Translations under genes and position numbers: made by a program | Shown: positions 7,495 to 15,443 of the stretch, one piece after another | Numbering within the stretch: position 1 is the first letter of the stretch | Layout: each line of letters starts with the position of its first letter | The notes under the pieces: generated by a model | Database searches by the model: none | Seen by the model: only the letters and a program-made list of their open reading frames with translations | What the model was told of the DNA's origin: nothing | NCBI GenBank assembly: GCA_020161535.1 | Contig: JAIUNW010000018.1 | Coordinates: 1-48,832, forward strand | Direction: 5' to 3' | Source of the DNA: Bacteroidota bacterium | GTDB lineage: Bacteria > Bacteroidota > Bacteroidia > Chitinophagales > Chitinophagaceae | Length of the DNA stretch: 48,832 bases

Positions 7495-9108
7495 TTAGTG
7501 CGAAGTACCGGTTACTTTTAACTCATTCAGGTCAAGTTGCAGTTCCGCTTTGCGGATGACGCTATCGGCGTATAACTTTTCCTTTCTGAAACGGAATAGT
7601 TCTTTGCGCTGCTGTCGGTAGATCGACAAGAGCGCTTCATTGTATTCATGGATATCGCTCCGGTCGTGCGAGCAGCGTTCTAAAGAGCTGAGTCGCTGTT
7701 CATTGTTTTCAACATCGTATTCAATGGCAGATTTGTAAAAAGACAGCAGGTTATTTATGCTGAGCTGTTCTGTAAAATCGGTGCGAATGATATTGAGTGC
7801 AAGGCGGTCAAGATCCAACTGGATATTTGCTGCCTGTTCTTCTTCGGGTACGAAGGGGTCAATTTCGCGTATTCGGAAAAATTTGATGACCAGTGGCAGG
7901 GTGAGTCCCTGGATTACCAGGGTCACAAAAATCACTACGAACGTGATGAAGATGATCAGGTTCCGCTTGGGAAAAGGCGTAACACCGTCGTTCATAAACA
8001 AAGGTATGGACAGTGCTGTTGCGAGCGATACCACGCCGCGCATACCAGCCCAGCCAATCAACAGCGGACCTTTCCAGGTGGGTGAAGTTTCCCGGCGGCG
8101 GATAGACGGAAAAAGCCAGCGGGGAATGAAGGTGGCCGGAAATACCCAGATCATGCGCACAACGATGGCAATCAAACTGATCATCAATCCGTATTTAATG
8201 CCCTCCCACAAACTTCCTCTTTCCAGGTTTTCGATAATATGGGGCAGTTGAAGCCCGATAAGGATAAACACCAGGGCATTCATCACAAAAATCATGGTGG
8301 TCCACACGCCGAGCATGTTCAACCGGGTGTTGCCGGTTTGAAAAATTTCATGCGAGCGCCAGGAGATAAATAGGCCACCGGAAACCACGGCCATAACGCC
8401 GGAAAAATGAAACTGTTCTGCGGCTAAAAAAAGCAGGTAGGGTGTCATGACCGTCAGCGCCGCATCGATGGGAGCGGTGGTGGGTAGAAAACGATGAATC
8501 ATGTACATGATATTGGCACCAATAATACCAATCGCGATACCCATACCCGCTACCAGAAAAAACTGTCCAATGGCTACCTGCAACGAAAAACTACTGGTGA
8601 GGATGGCAGCCAAAGCAAACCGAAAAACGATCAGCGAAGAAGCATCGTTGACCAGGCTTTCGCCTTCAAGAATTGTGATGGCACGTTTTGGTGCCGGCAA
8701 ACCTTTGAGTACCGTCGCCGCTGCTACGGCATCGGGTGGCGAAACTATGCCACCCAACAAAAAGCCCAGCGCCAGGGTAAAGCCAGGTATCATTGACTGC
8801 GATACATAGGCTACGACCAATGAGGTGAAAAACACCAGACCAAAGGCCAGCATAGAAATTGGCCGTCGCCATTTCCAGAAATCGGTCCACGACGTGTACC
8901 AGGCGGCTTCATACAGCAGCGGGGGCAGAAAAATCATGAACACGATATCCGGATCCAAACTCAGGCGGGGCATACCAGGTATAAAACTAATGCCGAGCCC
9001 GGCGATTACCAGGAAGATTGGATAGGCCAGTTTCACTCTATTGGCCAGCATCACCAGCAGGAACACAAGGAACAGCAGAGAAAGGATTAATAAGAGATTA
9101 TGGTGCAT
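7495..9108 (-). CDS. Na+/H+ antiporter, CPA1 family
   Basis: A 537-residue inner-membrane cation/proton exchanger. The first about 415 residues hold some 12 membrane segments. Family motifs are present: FLPPLLYEAAW near residue 60, SPPDAVAA near 123, EGESLVNDASS near 147 (with the ion-binding Asp), and GWAGMRGVVSLATALSIP near 345. The last about 120 residues are a charged cytosolic tail, typical of bacterial TIGR00831-type proteins. It uses the proton gradient to expel Na+ (or K+) and regulates pH. It appears monocistronic: arsM lies 115 bp upstream on the same strand. Confidence 0.95.
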   Translation of the reverse strand: MHHNLLLILSLLFLVFLLVMLANRVKLAYPIFLVIAGLGISFIPGMPRLSLDPDIVFMIFLPPLLYEAAWYTSWTDFWKWRRPISMLAFGLVFFTSLVVAYVSQSMIPGFTLALGFLLGGIVSPPDAVAAATVLKGLPAPKRAITILEGESLVNDASSLIVFRFALAAILTSSFSLQVAIGQFFLVAGMGIAIGIIGANIMYMIHRFLPTTAPIDAALTVMTPYLLFLAAEQFHFSGVMAVVSGGLFISWRSHEIFQTGNTRLNMLGVWTTMIFVMNALVFILIGLQLPHIIENLERGSLWEGIKYGLMISLIAIVVRMIWVFPATFIPRWLFPSIRRRETSPTWKGPLLIGWAGMRGVVSLATALSIPLFMNDGVTPFPKRNLIIFITFVVIFVTLVIQGLTLPLVIKFFRIREIDPFVPEEEQAANIQLDLDRLALNIIRTDFTEQLSINNLLSFYKSAIEYDVENNEQRLSSLERCSHDRSDIHEYNEALLSIYRQQRKELFRFRKEKLYADSVIRKAELQLDLNELKVTGTSH

Positions 9109-9223
9109 CTTACACAGTTAGTTCATCAAAATAAAGCAATTGTCCTTTTGGTTGTATACCTGACTACCGGCAATTTTTCTGTGTACAGCAACTATTCTCC
9201 TGCCTGAAAAATTTTGTTTCCGT

Positions 9224-10069
9224 CTAGCTACAACAGGAAGGTCCGCAACAGCCAGCACCTGTCAAAGGCTTACTGGCAAATACGGTAAGACTGTATATCC
9301 CCATGCCGTTGTTTTTATATTGGGCAATTTCGTCTGCTTGCAGGTAGTTGGAAAGAATATCGTCGGGTATAATAATGGGCTTTTCTTTTTGAATGGTACT
9401 ATTTTCAAAACCATTCGCTTTTATCAACTGCAAATACAACTCTTTTTGGATGGAACCCGCCACACAGCCAGCATACATTTCGGCAGCCTGGCTAATTTTT
9501 TCCGGCAGATCACCTATTCGCACGATGTCAGCAATGCTAAAATGTCCACCTGGTTTGAGGACGCGATAGATCTCTTTCAACACCGCGTCTTTGTTGGGAA
9601 CAAGATTGAGTACACAGTTGCTCACTATGACGTCGGCGCTATTGGCCGCCACCGGCATATTTTCAATATCACCCTGGCGGAACTCGACATTCTCAAACCC
9701 CAGCTTCGCTGCATTTTTGCGCGCCAGGCTGATCATCGCCGGCGTAAAATCGATACCGATTACCGTGCCTGCTTCACCCACTTCCTTTCGGGCAATAAAA
9801 CAGTCGTTGCCTGCGCCACTGCCGAGGTCAATAACCGTATCCCCTGGTTTTATTTTCGCAAATTGAGTAGGTAGTCCGCAGCCCAGGTTTAAATCTGCTT
9901 CGGCATGATAGCCCTCCACCGATGTGTAGTCATCAGTCATAATATTGTATACTTCGGTGCTGCATCCGCCGGAACCACAACAGGAAGATTGATTTTGTGC
10001 TTTGTCCTGTTGGGCGATTTCGCTGTATTTCTGGCGAACCATGTCTTTAATTTCGTTTTCGTTTTGCAT
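9224..10069 (-). CDS. arsM: Arsenite methyltransferase ArsM
   Basis: A 281-residue SAM-dependent methyltransferase. The SAM site appears as VIDLGSGAGNDCFIA (about 80-94) and GIDFTPAMI. Conserved cysteines fit arsenite binding: SSCCGSGGC near 28-36, LNLGCG near 62, VSNCVLNL near 150 and YAGCVAG near 198, plus a Cys-rich tail GAGCCGPSCCS. ArsM methylates arsenite to methylated and volatile arsenicals. It follows arsR on the same strand with 52 bp between, and that gap contains an operator-like palindrome, so expression is probably arsenic-induced. Confidence 0.95.
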   Translation of the reverse strand: MQNENEIKDMVRQKYSEIAQQDKAQNQSSCCGSGGCSTEVYNIMTDDYTSVEGYHAEADLNLGCGLPTQFAKIKPGDTVIDLGSGAGNDCFIARKEVGEAGTVIGIDFTPAMISLARKNAAKLGFENVEFRQGDIENMPVAANSADVIVSNCVLNLVPNKDAVLKEIYRVLKPGGHFSIADIVRIGDLPEKISQAAEMYAGCVAGSIQKELYLQLIKANGFENSTIQKEKPIIIPDDILSNYLQADEIAQYKNNGMGIYSLTVFASKPLTGAGCCGPSCCS

Positions 10070-10086
10070 AAAATGTATGTTTGTTT

Positions 10087-10108
10087 AATTGTAATATTAC
10101 GATCAATT
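10087..10108 (-). promoter_or_regulatory. ArsR operator-like site upstream of arsM
   Basis: On the minus strand AATTGATC precedes the perfect 10-bp palindrome GTAATATTAC, followed by AATT. It shares ATCGTAATA with the site upstream of arsR, and both lie where an ArsR repressor would block transcription. Confidence 0.6.
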
Positions 10109-10121
10109 GAATCAAAAAAAA

Positions 10122-10451
10122 TCAGCCGCAATTGCCACTGCAATCATACGATTTAAAAAAAGAACTGAACAGGCTATTGTACTTCTTCCAAACCTTTGGG
10201 TCTATGCAATAACACACACTTACGCCTTCGATATTGCCTTGGATGATTCCGGCCGACTTAAGCTCCCGCAAATGCTGCGAGGTGGTGGCCTGCGCCAGGC
10301 CCAATTCATCAACAATATCGCCGCAGATACAGGCATTCGTTTTGATCAGGTATTGCAAAATGGCAATCCTTGCCGGGTGAGCGATGGCTTTGGCCATGGC
10401 TGCCAGTTCATTTTGCTGTTTGGTAAAAAGTTCTGCTTTGGTAACACCCAT
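10122..10451 (-). CDS. arsR: ArsR-family metalloregulator
   Basis: A 109-residue winged-helix repressor. The recognition region is LGLAQATTSQHLRELKSAGII. The metal-site region reads ACICGDIVDEL, similar to the ELCVCDL As(III) motif with both cysteines kept, and the tail CSGNCG offers more thiols. The start is placed at ATG 10451 rather than an upstream in-frame ATG at 10487, because the longer version would put the operator-like palindrome (10454-10469) inside the gene and MGVTKAELF is a natural N-terminus. It heads an arsR-arsM unit. Arsenite binding should release it from DNA. Confidence 0.93.
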   Translation of the reverse strand: MGVTKAELFTKQQNELAAMAKAIAHPARIAILQYLIKTNACICGDIVDELGLAQATTSQHLRELKSAGIIQGNIEGVSVCYCIDPKVWKKYNSLFSSFFKSYDCSGNCG

Positions 10452-10453
10452 AT

Positions 10454-10469
10454 ATCGCACTATTACGAT
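10454..10469 (-). promoter_or_regulatory. ArsR autoregulatory operator-like site
   Basis: The minus strand has ATCG-N8-CGAT with a TAATAGTG centre, an imperfect palindrome directly before the ATG at 10451. The ATCGTAATA half matches the site upstream of arsM. Confidence 0.6.
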
Positions 10470-10532
10470 TAATTTTGAATTCGCCAAATTTTTTTTGCCG
10501 ATACCTGCGTTTGTTGGCCCTGCCTTGGTAGT

Positions 10533-12506
10533 TCAGGGCTTTAAGGCAAATCGCAAGGGAGCTTGTCCGTTCCAATGTTTCGTTTGCGGTTGCTGACCCT
10601 GTTCGTGCACGGTTATGGTATAGTCTTTTGGGTTGCGTTGAACGATGATATTGAACACCGTGGCAAAAGCATGCACTTTAGACAGTGACATGACCGGCCA
10701 GCCCTGGGGCATTGTCGGCGACAGCGTAAACGCCTTGGGGCCTACCGGGTCAAAACCGAAGAGTCCTTCTACCAGGGTACGGCAATACAACCCACTTTCG
10801 GCCGATAGATGCCGCTGGTTGCCTTCCGGCCAGGCTTCTACTGCATAAGGCACATGATCACCGAGAAGCCGGTGGGCAGAATAATAGGCAAAATAGCGCA
10901 TAGCCGTATCCGTTATACCGGCTTTGAATAGTCCCCGGAAAGCATATAAGGTGGCGCGATCCCAAAACGTGGTTGAACCAGATTGGGTGAGGATGCCGTT
11001 TTTCGTCCACATTTGGGGCGACAACAAGGCCTTGGTGGTTTCATCACGCCGGCGGTTGATGCCCATCGTTAATGGCAAACAAATCCAGGAACGGAGTTTA
11101 TCATTACCATCGTAGTACCGGTAGCTGTTGAATCCTTCTACGGTAGCACCGAAATAAGTTTCGATATGTTGTTCCAGTGCGTTTGCCTGCTGCTGCCAAT
11201 ATCGTGCACTGTCCGCCATACCCAGCCAGGCGGCCAGGCGGGCACTGTATACAAAAGAACCATAGGCAAGTGTATTGGTAGAGAGGTTCACTTTACCGGA
11301 GGGAAAACGACCTTCCAGTTCATCGGAGGCAGAAGCGATGACCCCTTCTGCCGTTTGCTGTTTCAACAAGTAACGGTTGCACCAGGATACCAGGGGCCAT
11401 AAATTGGTAGCGGTCGATTTATCGCCGAGCGTCAAGGCAAAAAATGAAGCCCCATAACCAATCATGGCCTGGTCGCCGCGATCGCCCGCACCATTCCAAA
11501 TGTCCTGCCCTTCGGCGATGATAGAACTCGGGATGGGTTTGAAATCGGGATTCATAAACTTGGCAAAAAGCCGAAAACTATTTCGTGCTGATTCAACACC
11601 GGTCGCATCACCGAGGTACGCAAAAAAAGGATTCACATATTCGGCCTGGTCGTTTGCCCAGATGGCTGCATAATAGCGCTCACCCCCCGGGCCATGCATC
11701 AATCCCTCGCGCGTATCATAAATGCTTTCGACAGCACGAACTTTGGCAAACGCAAACATGCGGTTGATGGTATCGTTTGGCGTTTGCAATATCAATTTCT
11801 GTTGCAGGCCGGCTAATTTTTCTTTTCTCCTTTCCCATTCATAAGGCGCGGAGTAATAGTAAGGCAGTTGCGCGTTTTTGCGACCGCTGATGACCAGCCA
11901 GCAAGTATGGGTTTGTCCGGGCATCAACCGGATGTCGGCACTGTTGTATAATTTCTGTTGCAAGGTATATGCACCATCCACCCCCTTGGCTGCTTCGGTA
12001 GTATATGCGCTGTCGAGTGTTGGTATGGTGAGGCTTACCGGCTGGTCAGCATCGTTCCTGATCTGGTACTGCTCCAGCAAAGCCGCTTTATCTACCGTAG
12101 GAAAAATCTGTCGTTCGATGATTAGCTTACCTGCCTTCGTAACCACTCGCAAACCCTGTTGAATATAAAAGCGCAGCGGCGTTTCATGCAGGGGTTCACC
12201 GTTTATGGTTGCCCTTGCCAGCGGGTTGCCTGCAAAATCCTGGATGAGGCTGGCATGCGTGTCGTTGGGAATGGTTCTCAACAGGGGAAAAACCAATCGT
12301 CTGCGCAGCAGTAATTGTCCGCTGCTATCAACACCATAATAAATGATGGCCGAAATTTGTTTGCCACTCATTTCCAGGTGGTCGTTGAACGAACCCTTTA
12401 TCCAGGATCGTTCAATGCCGCCATCTTTGGTCATCGTCCACCGTAGTTGCTGCGCCGGCAACCAATACGTCATCAATACAAAAGCAATCGTAAACGCGTT
12501 TTTCAT
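10533..12506 (-). CDS. Secreted six-hairpin glycosidase-like protein
   Basis: About 657 residues. The start at ATG 12506 gives the signal peptide MKNAFTIAFVLMTYWLPAQ; upstream in-frame ATGs exist at 12530 and 12521. An N-terminal beta-sandwich region (about 20-260) is followed by an (alpha/alpha)6 barrel with ERYYAAIWANDQAEYVNPFFAYLG near 305-330. Later come EGQDIWNGAGDRGDQA and, near 600, VEAWPEGNQRHLSAESGLYCR. This matches the six-hairpin glycosidase superfamily (GH15/65/78/116-like); the exact family and substrate are uncertain. It lies 57 bp downstream of asd on the same strand. Confidence 0.75.
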   Translation of the reverse strand: MKNAFTIAFVLMTYWLPAQQLRWTMTKDGGIERSWIKGSFNDHLEMSGKQISAIIYYGVDSSGQLLLRRRLVFPLLRTIPNDTHASLIQDFAGNPLARATINGEPLHETPLRFYIQQGLRVVTKAGKLIIERQIFPTVDKAALLEQYQIRNDADQPVSLTIPTLDSAYTTEAAKGVDGAYTLQQKLYNSADIRLMPGQTHTCWLVISGRKNAQLPYYYSAPYEWERRKEKLAGLQQKLILQTPNDTINRMFAFAKVRAVESIYDTREGLMHGPGGERYYAAIWANDQAEYVNPFFAYLGDATGVESARNSFRLFAKFMNPDFKPIPSSIIAEGQDIWNGAGDRGDQAMIGYGASFFALTLGDKSTATNLWPLVSWCNRYLLKQQTAEGVIASASDELEGRFPSGKVNLSTNTLAYGSFVYSARLAAWLGMADSARYWQQQANALEQHIETYFGATVEGFNSYRYYDGNDKLRSWICLPLTMGINRRRDETTKALLSPQMWTKNGILTQSGSTTFWDRATLYAFRGLFKAGITDTAMRYFAYYSAHRLLGDHVPYAVEAWPEGNQRHLSAESGLYCRTLVEGLFGFDPVGPKAFTLSPTMPQGWPVMSLSKVHAFATVFNIIVQRNPKDYTITVHEQGQQPQTKHWNGQAPLRFALKP

Positions 12507-12563
12507 GTGCGAAGATTTCATCTCCAGCAATCTATCGCAAAAAGCGTTTATAGAAAATTCAAA

Positions 12564-13556
12564 TCAGCCCAACAACCCTTTGCTGCTTAGATATTCTGCG
12601 ATCTGCACCGCGTTGGTAGCCGCGCCTTTGCGCAGGTTATCGCTCACAATCCAGCAGTTCAGCGTATTCGGATTGGATTCGTCGCGCCGAAGCCGGCCCA
12701 CAAATACCTCGTCTTTTTCATGGGCATCCATCGGCATGGGGTATTTCGCATTGGCGGGATCATCTACCAATACCAGTCCTGGTGCGTGCGACAACAAATC
12801 TTTCACTTCATGTAAGTCAAAATCTTTGTCGAATTCGATGTTCACCGATTCACTGTGTCCGCCCATAACGGGTATACGCACCGTGGTAGCCGTTACACGG
12901 ATGCTGTCATCGCGCATGATTTTTTTGGTCTCGTTCACCATCTTCATTTCCTCCTTGGTATAGCCATTGTCGAGGAACACATCAATCTGCGGAATCACGT
13001 TTAGGTCGATCGGGTATTTATACGCCATCTCCCCCTGAATGCCCTTGCGTTCATTTTGCAATTGGGTGACTGCTTTCACACCCGTACCGGTCACGCTTTG
13101 ATAGGTGGATACCACTACGCGTTTGATGCCATATTTTTTGTGCAGGGGATTCAAGGCCACCACCATTTGAATGGTTGAACAGTTGGGATTGGCAATGATC
13201 TTGTGGTTGGCCGTTAGGATATCAGCATTGATTTCGGGCACCACCAGGGGTTTGCCGGGGTCCATCCGCCAGGCAGAAGAATTATCGATCACCGTGATAC
13301 CGGCTTCGGCAAACTTGGGCGCCCACTCCAGCGACGTGCCGCCGCCGGCAGAAAAAATAGCCACGGCCGGTTTGGCCTTGATGGCATCGGCCATACCAAC
13401 CACCTTGTATTTCTTTCCCTTGAATTCCACTTCTTTTCCAACTGATTTTTCAGAGGCAACAGGCAGGAGTTCAGTAACCGGGAAATTTCGCTCGGCCAGC
13501 ACCTGCAACATTTTGGTACCGACAAGACCGGTGGCACCTACAACGGCAACTTTCAT
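12564..13556 (-). CDS. asd: Aspartate-semialdehyde dehydrogenase
   Basis: A 330-residue enzyme that reduces L-aspartyl-4-phosphate to aspartate semialdehyde with NADPH, the branch point to Lys/diaminopimelate, Thr and Met. Evidence: N-terminal Rossmann motif VGATGLVGTKM, catalytic cysteine in NPNCSTIQ (Cys126), SVTGTG substrate region, and RIPVMGGHSES with the catalytic His. Length is typical and nothing is missing. A 20-codon leader ORF and an intrinsic terminator lie in the 180 bp upstream and suggest attenuation. Confidence 0.97.
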   Translation of the reverse strand: MKVAVVGATGLVGTKMLQVLAERNFPVTELLPVASEKSVGKEVEFKGKKYKVVGMADAIKAKPAVAIFSAGGGTSLEWAPKFAEAGITVIDNSSAWRMDPGKPLVVPEINADILTANHKIIANPNCSTIQMVVALNPLHKKYGIKRVVVSTYQSVTGTGVKAVTQLQNERKGIQGEMAYKYPIDLNVIPQIDVFLDNGYTKEEMKMVNETKKIMRDDSIRVTATTVRIPVMGGHSESVNIEFDKDFDLHEVKDLLSHAPGLVLVDDPANAKYPMPMDAHEKDEVFVGRLRRDESNPNTLNCWIVSDNLRKGAATNAVQIAEYLSSKGLLG

Positions 13557-13579
13557 TGACTATTTTTCATTTTAGTTAC

Positions 13580-13606
13580 AAAAAAAGCCTTCCAACTTGG
13601 AAGGCC
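13580..13606 (-). terminator. Intrinsic terminator in the asd leader (candidate attenuator)
   Basis: On the minus strand GGCCTTCCA pairs with TGGAAGGC around a 3-nt loop, followed by seven T (13586-13580), 23 nt before the asd ATG. No other minus-strand gene lies just upstream to need a terminator, so it sits in the asd mRNA leader. Its 5' arm can instead pair with GGAAGGT at 13649-13643 in the end of the leader ORF. Confidence 0.75.
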
Positions 13607-13636
13607 TGTTTATTTTGTTGAAACAACGACAAACGA

Positions 13637-13699
13637 TCAGACACCTTCCTGCAGCGGAAACTGTTTCTTGGTCATTGTTGTATGTTTCATGGTTGTCAT
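13637..13699 (-). CDS. Putative Thr/Met/Lys-rich leader peptide of asd
   Basis: A 20-codon ORF reads MTTMKHTTMT then KKQFPLQEGV. Five Thr, four Met and three Lys fall in the first 12 codons, and these are end products of the pathway that Asd feeds. It is followed by a terminator hairpin 31 nt after the stop, then asd. The codons for Gln-Glu-Gly-Val contain GGAAGGT, a copy of the terminator 3' arm, so ribosome stalling on Thr/Met/Lys codons would leave it free to form an antiterminator. The layout is like thrL of enteric bacteria. Translation is not shown, so the call is inference. Starts at 13690 and 13675 are also possible. Confidence 0.55.
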   Translation of the reverse strand: MTTMKHTTMTKKQFPLQEGV

Positions 13700-13705
13700 G
13701 GGGCA

Positions 13706-13737
13706 CGAATTTAGTGCACACCGTTTTTTCACCCAAA
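13706..13737 (-). promoter_or_regulatory. Predicted promoter of the asd leader
   Basis: Minus strand: TTTG at 13737-13734, a 20-nt spacer, then TAAATTCG at 13713-13706 (one mismatch to TAnnTTTG). The leader ATG is 6 nt downstream, so the mRNA would begin at or just before it. Confidence 0.5.
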
Positions 13738-13772
13738 AATTTCTTTGCGCTGTTTTGGTTTTGGTTGCGGTG

Positions 13773-13780
13773 TAGCTTTG
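13773..13780 (+). promoter_or_regulatory. -7 element for the lamin-tail gene
   Basis: TAGCTTTG is a perfect TAnnTTTG ending 4 nt before the ATG at 13785, predicting a leaderless mRNA. Confidence 0.55.
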
Positions 13781-13784
13781 TTTC

Positions 13785-15443
13785 ATGAGGCGAATGATTT
13801 TGTGTGTAATGGTGTTGTTAATGCTATTGTGTTGCCGCGGACAAGGATTCCCGGTGGCTATTACCGAGTTAATGCCCGATCCCAGTCCATCGCGTGGGTT
13901 GCCGGCCGAAGAATTTGTCGAGGTCTGGAACAACAGTAGCGACACGATCAACCTGGGGGGCTGGGTGTTGACCAATGGGCGCAGCCGCGCAAAGTTTCCG
14001 GCAGGATCGCAATTGTTGCCCGATAGTTTATTGCTATTGTGCAAGTTGTCGGTGGCGGATGCTTTTGCTGTATATGGACGCGTGCTCGGGTTATCCGGCT
14101 TTCCTGCTTTGTCGAATGAAGGCGATACCGTTTGGCTTGAGAATGCCCATGGCATCGTGGTACATGCAGTGGGCTACAATGCGCGCAGTTATGGCGGCGT
14201 TGCCGTTGATGGGCGAAGCCTGGAACTGGCAGACCGGGCACAGCCTTGTCGCCTGCTCGGCAACTGGCGCCCATCAACAGATAGTAGTGGTGGCAACCCC
14301 GGTGTCTTACGGCAACGCATAACCGAAAACAGGCCGGCGGTTTCGGTGTATGCATTTGCTGAAAACGAATCTTGGGTACAATTGGTTTTTAATGAACGTG
14401 CGGCAAGAGCGCCGTTGCTGTCAATAAAGGCTGCTGCGGCCGGTGGTCCTCCGGGTTCAGCGCTTACCGTTGACTCTATGGCGCCGTTGGGCATCATGCA
14501 CAACGCCTGGCGCCTGTATCTACACGAGCCATTGCAGCCGGGCACAGTCTATACCTTGTCTGTGCAACAGTTTTTTGTTTGTGACACGGTATACACTGGC
14601 ATGGTCACCAACTGCATGTTACCAGATACCAGCTTTGCAGGCCTGGTACTCAATGAAATTTTATTTGACCCACCGCCCGAAGGGGCCGACTATATAGAGT
14701 TGTTCAACAACGGCGTTTATGCCATCCCGTTGGCCTCTTTGTTGTTGGGTAACCGCGATAAACAGGGAAAGCCGGCAGGCTTGCGCGCATTGGCGGTTGA
14801 TGGCCGCTGCATTCTACCCGGCGAATGGCTGGCTTTTTCGACCGATACTGCCTGGGTGCGGCAACGGTATGGCGCTGGTAACCTGGTTGAGTTGCCGTCG
14901 ATGGCTTCCTATCCCAATGAATCGGGCGCGGTGCTGCTGGCGCGTAGCGATGGTGCGTTGATAGAGGCAGTCGATTATGAGGTGGGTTGGCACCATCCGT
15001 TGGTGCGCGATCCTGAATCGGTGGCTTTGGAGCGAATTGATCCTTCGGCAGCAGGCAATCTGTCCAGTAACTGGACATCTTCGGCTATGCATGCACGTTA
15101 TGGTACGCCGGGACGGCCCAATTCGCAGGGCGCTGGCGCTGTGCCGGCTGCCGCTGAAGCAAAATTTTTCCAAACGGAAATGGGGTTCCGGGAGGTAATA
15201 CTGCATTATCGCTTTCCCGAACGGGGGTATGCATTATCTGTTACCGTGTACGATTTTTCGGGTCGGGAAATCAGGCAACTGGTGCGCAATGGTATTTGTG
15301 CGCTAGAAGGGCGTTTTACCTGGAATGGGCATGCCGAAAATGGGCGGGTATTGCCACCCGGCCCCTATGTGTTGGTAGCCGAAGCATTCAACCTGTCGGG
15401 TAAAACCCTCAGGGTACGACGAGCGGTAGGGGTTAACTGGTAA
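13785..15443 (+). CDS. Secreted lamin-tail-domain protein
   Basis: A 552-residue exported protein with a signal peptide (MRRMILCVMVLLMLLCC). It has two lamin-tail (LTD) domains: residues about 24-130 (AITELMPDPSPS and EEFVEVWNNSSDTINLGGW) and about 285-430 (LVLNEILFDPPPEGADYIELFNN). A FlgD-Ig-like C-terminus (SGREIRQLV then GRFTWNGHAENGRVLPPGPYVLV) follows. Such proteins are surface or secreted in Bacteroidota, and their role is unknown. The promoter element ends 4 nt before the ATG. Its 3' end overlaps the convergent PfkB kinase gene by 11 bp. An alternative start is ATG 13794. Confidence 0.8.
   Translation: MRRMILCVMVLLMLLCCRGQGFPVAITELMPDPSPSRGLPAEEFVEVWNNSSDTINLGGWVLTNGRSRAKFPAGSQLLPDSLLLLCKLSVADAFAVYGRVLGLSGFPALSNEGDTVWLENAHGIVVHAVGYNARSYGGVAVDGRSLELADRAQPCRLLGNWRPSTDSSGGNPGVLRQRITENRPAVSVYAFAENESWVQLVFNERAARAPLLSIKAAAAGGPPGSALTVDSMAPLGIMHNAWRLYLHEPLQPGTVYTLSVQQFFVCDTVYTGMVTNCMLPDTSFAGLVLNEILFDPPPEGADYIELFNNGVYAIPLASLLLGNRDKQGKPAGLRALAVDGRCILPGEWLAFSTDTAWVRQRYGAGNLVELPSMASYPNESGAVLLARSDGALIEAVDYEVGWHHPLVRDPESVALERIDPSAAGNLSSNWTSSAMHARYGTPGRPNSQGAGAVPAAAEAKFFQTEMGFREVILHYRFPERGYALSVTVYDFSGREIRQLVRNGICALEGRFTWNGHAENGRVLPPGPYVLVAEAFNLSGKTLRVRRAVGVNW

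Noticed and set aside
10452..10487. Longer arsR from ATG 10487
   Set aside because: It would place the operator-like palindrome in the coding sequence, and the extra 12 residues are not expected for ArsR.
13637..14155. Minus-strand 172-codon ORF reaching into the asd leader
   Set aside because: Most of it is antisense to the lamin-tail gene. Only the last 20 codons (13637-13699) are credible, as a leader peptide.
12964..15443. Numerous overlapping ORFs around 13-15.5 kb
   Set aside because: They are shadows of asd and the lamin-tail gene in GC-rich frames without domain matches.
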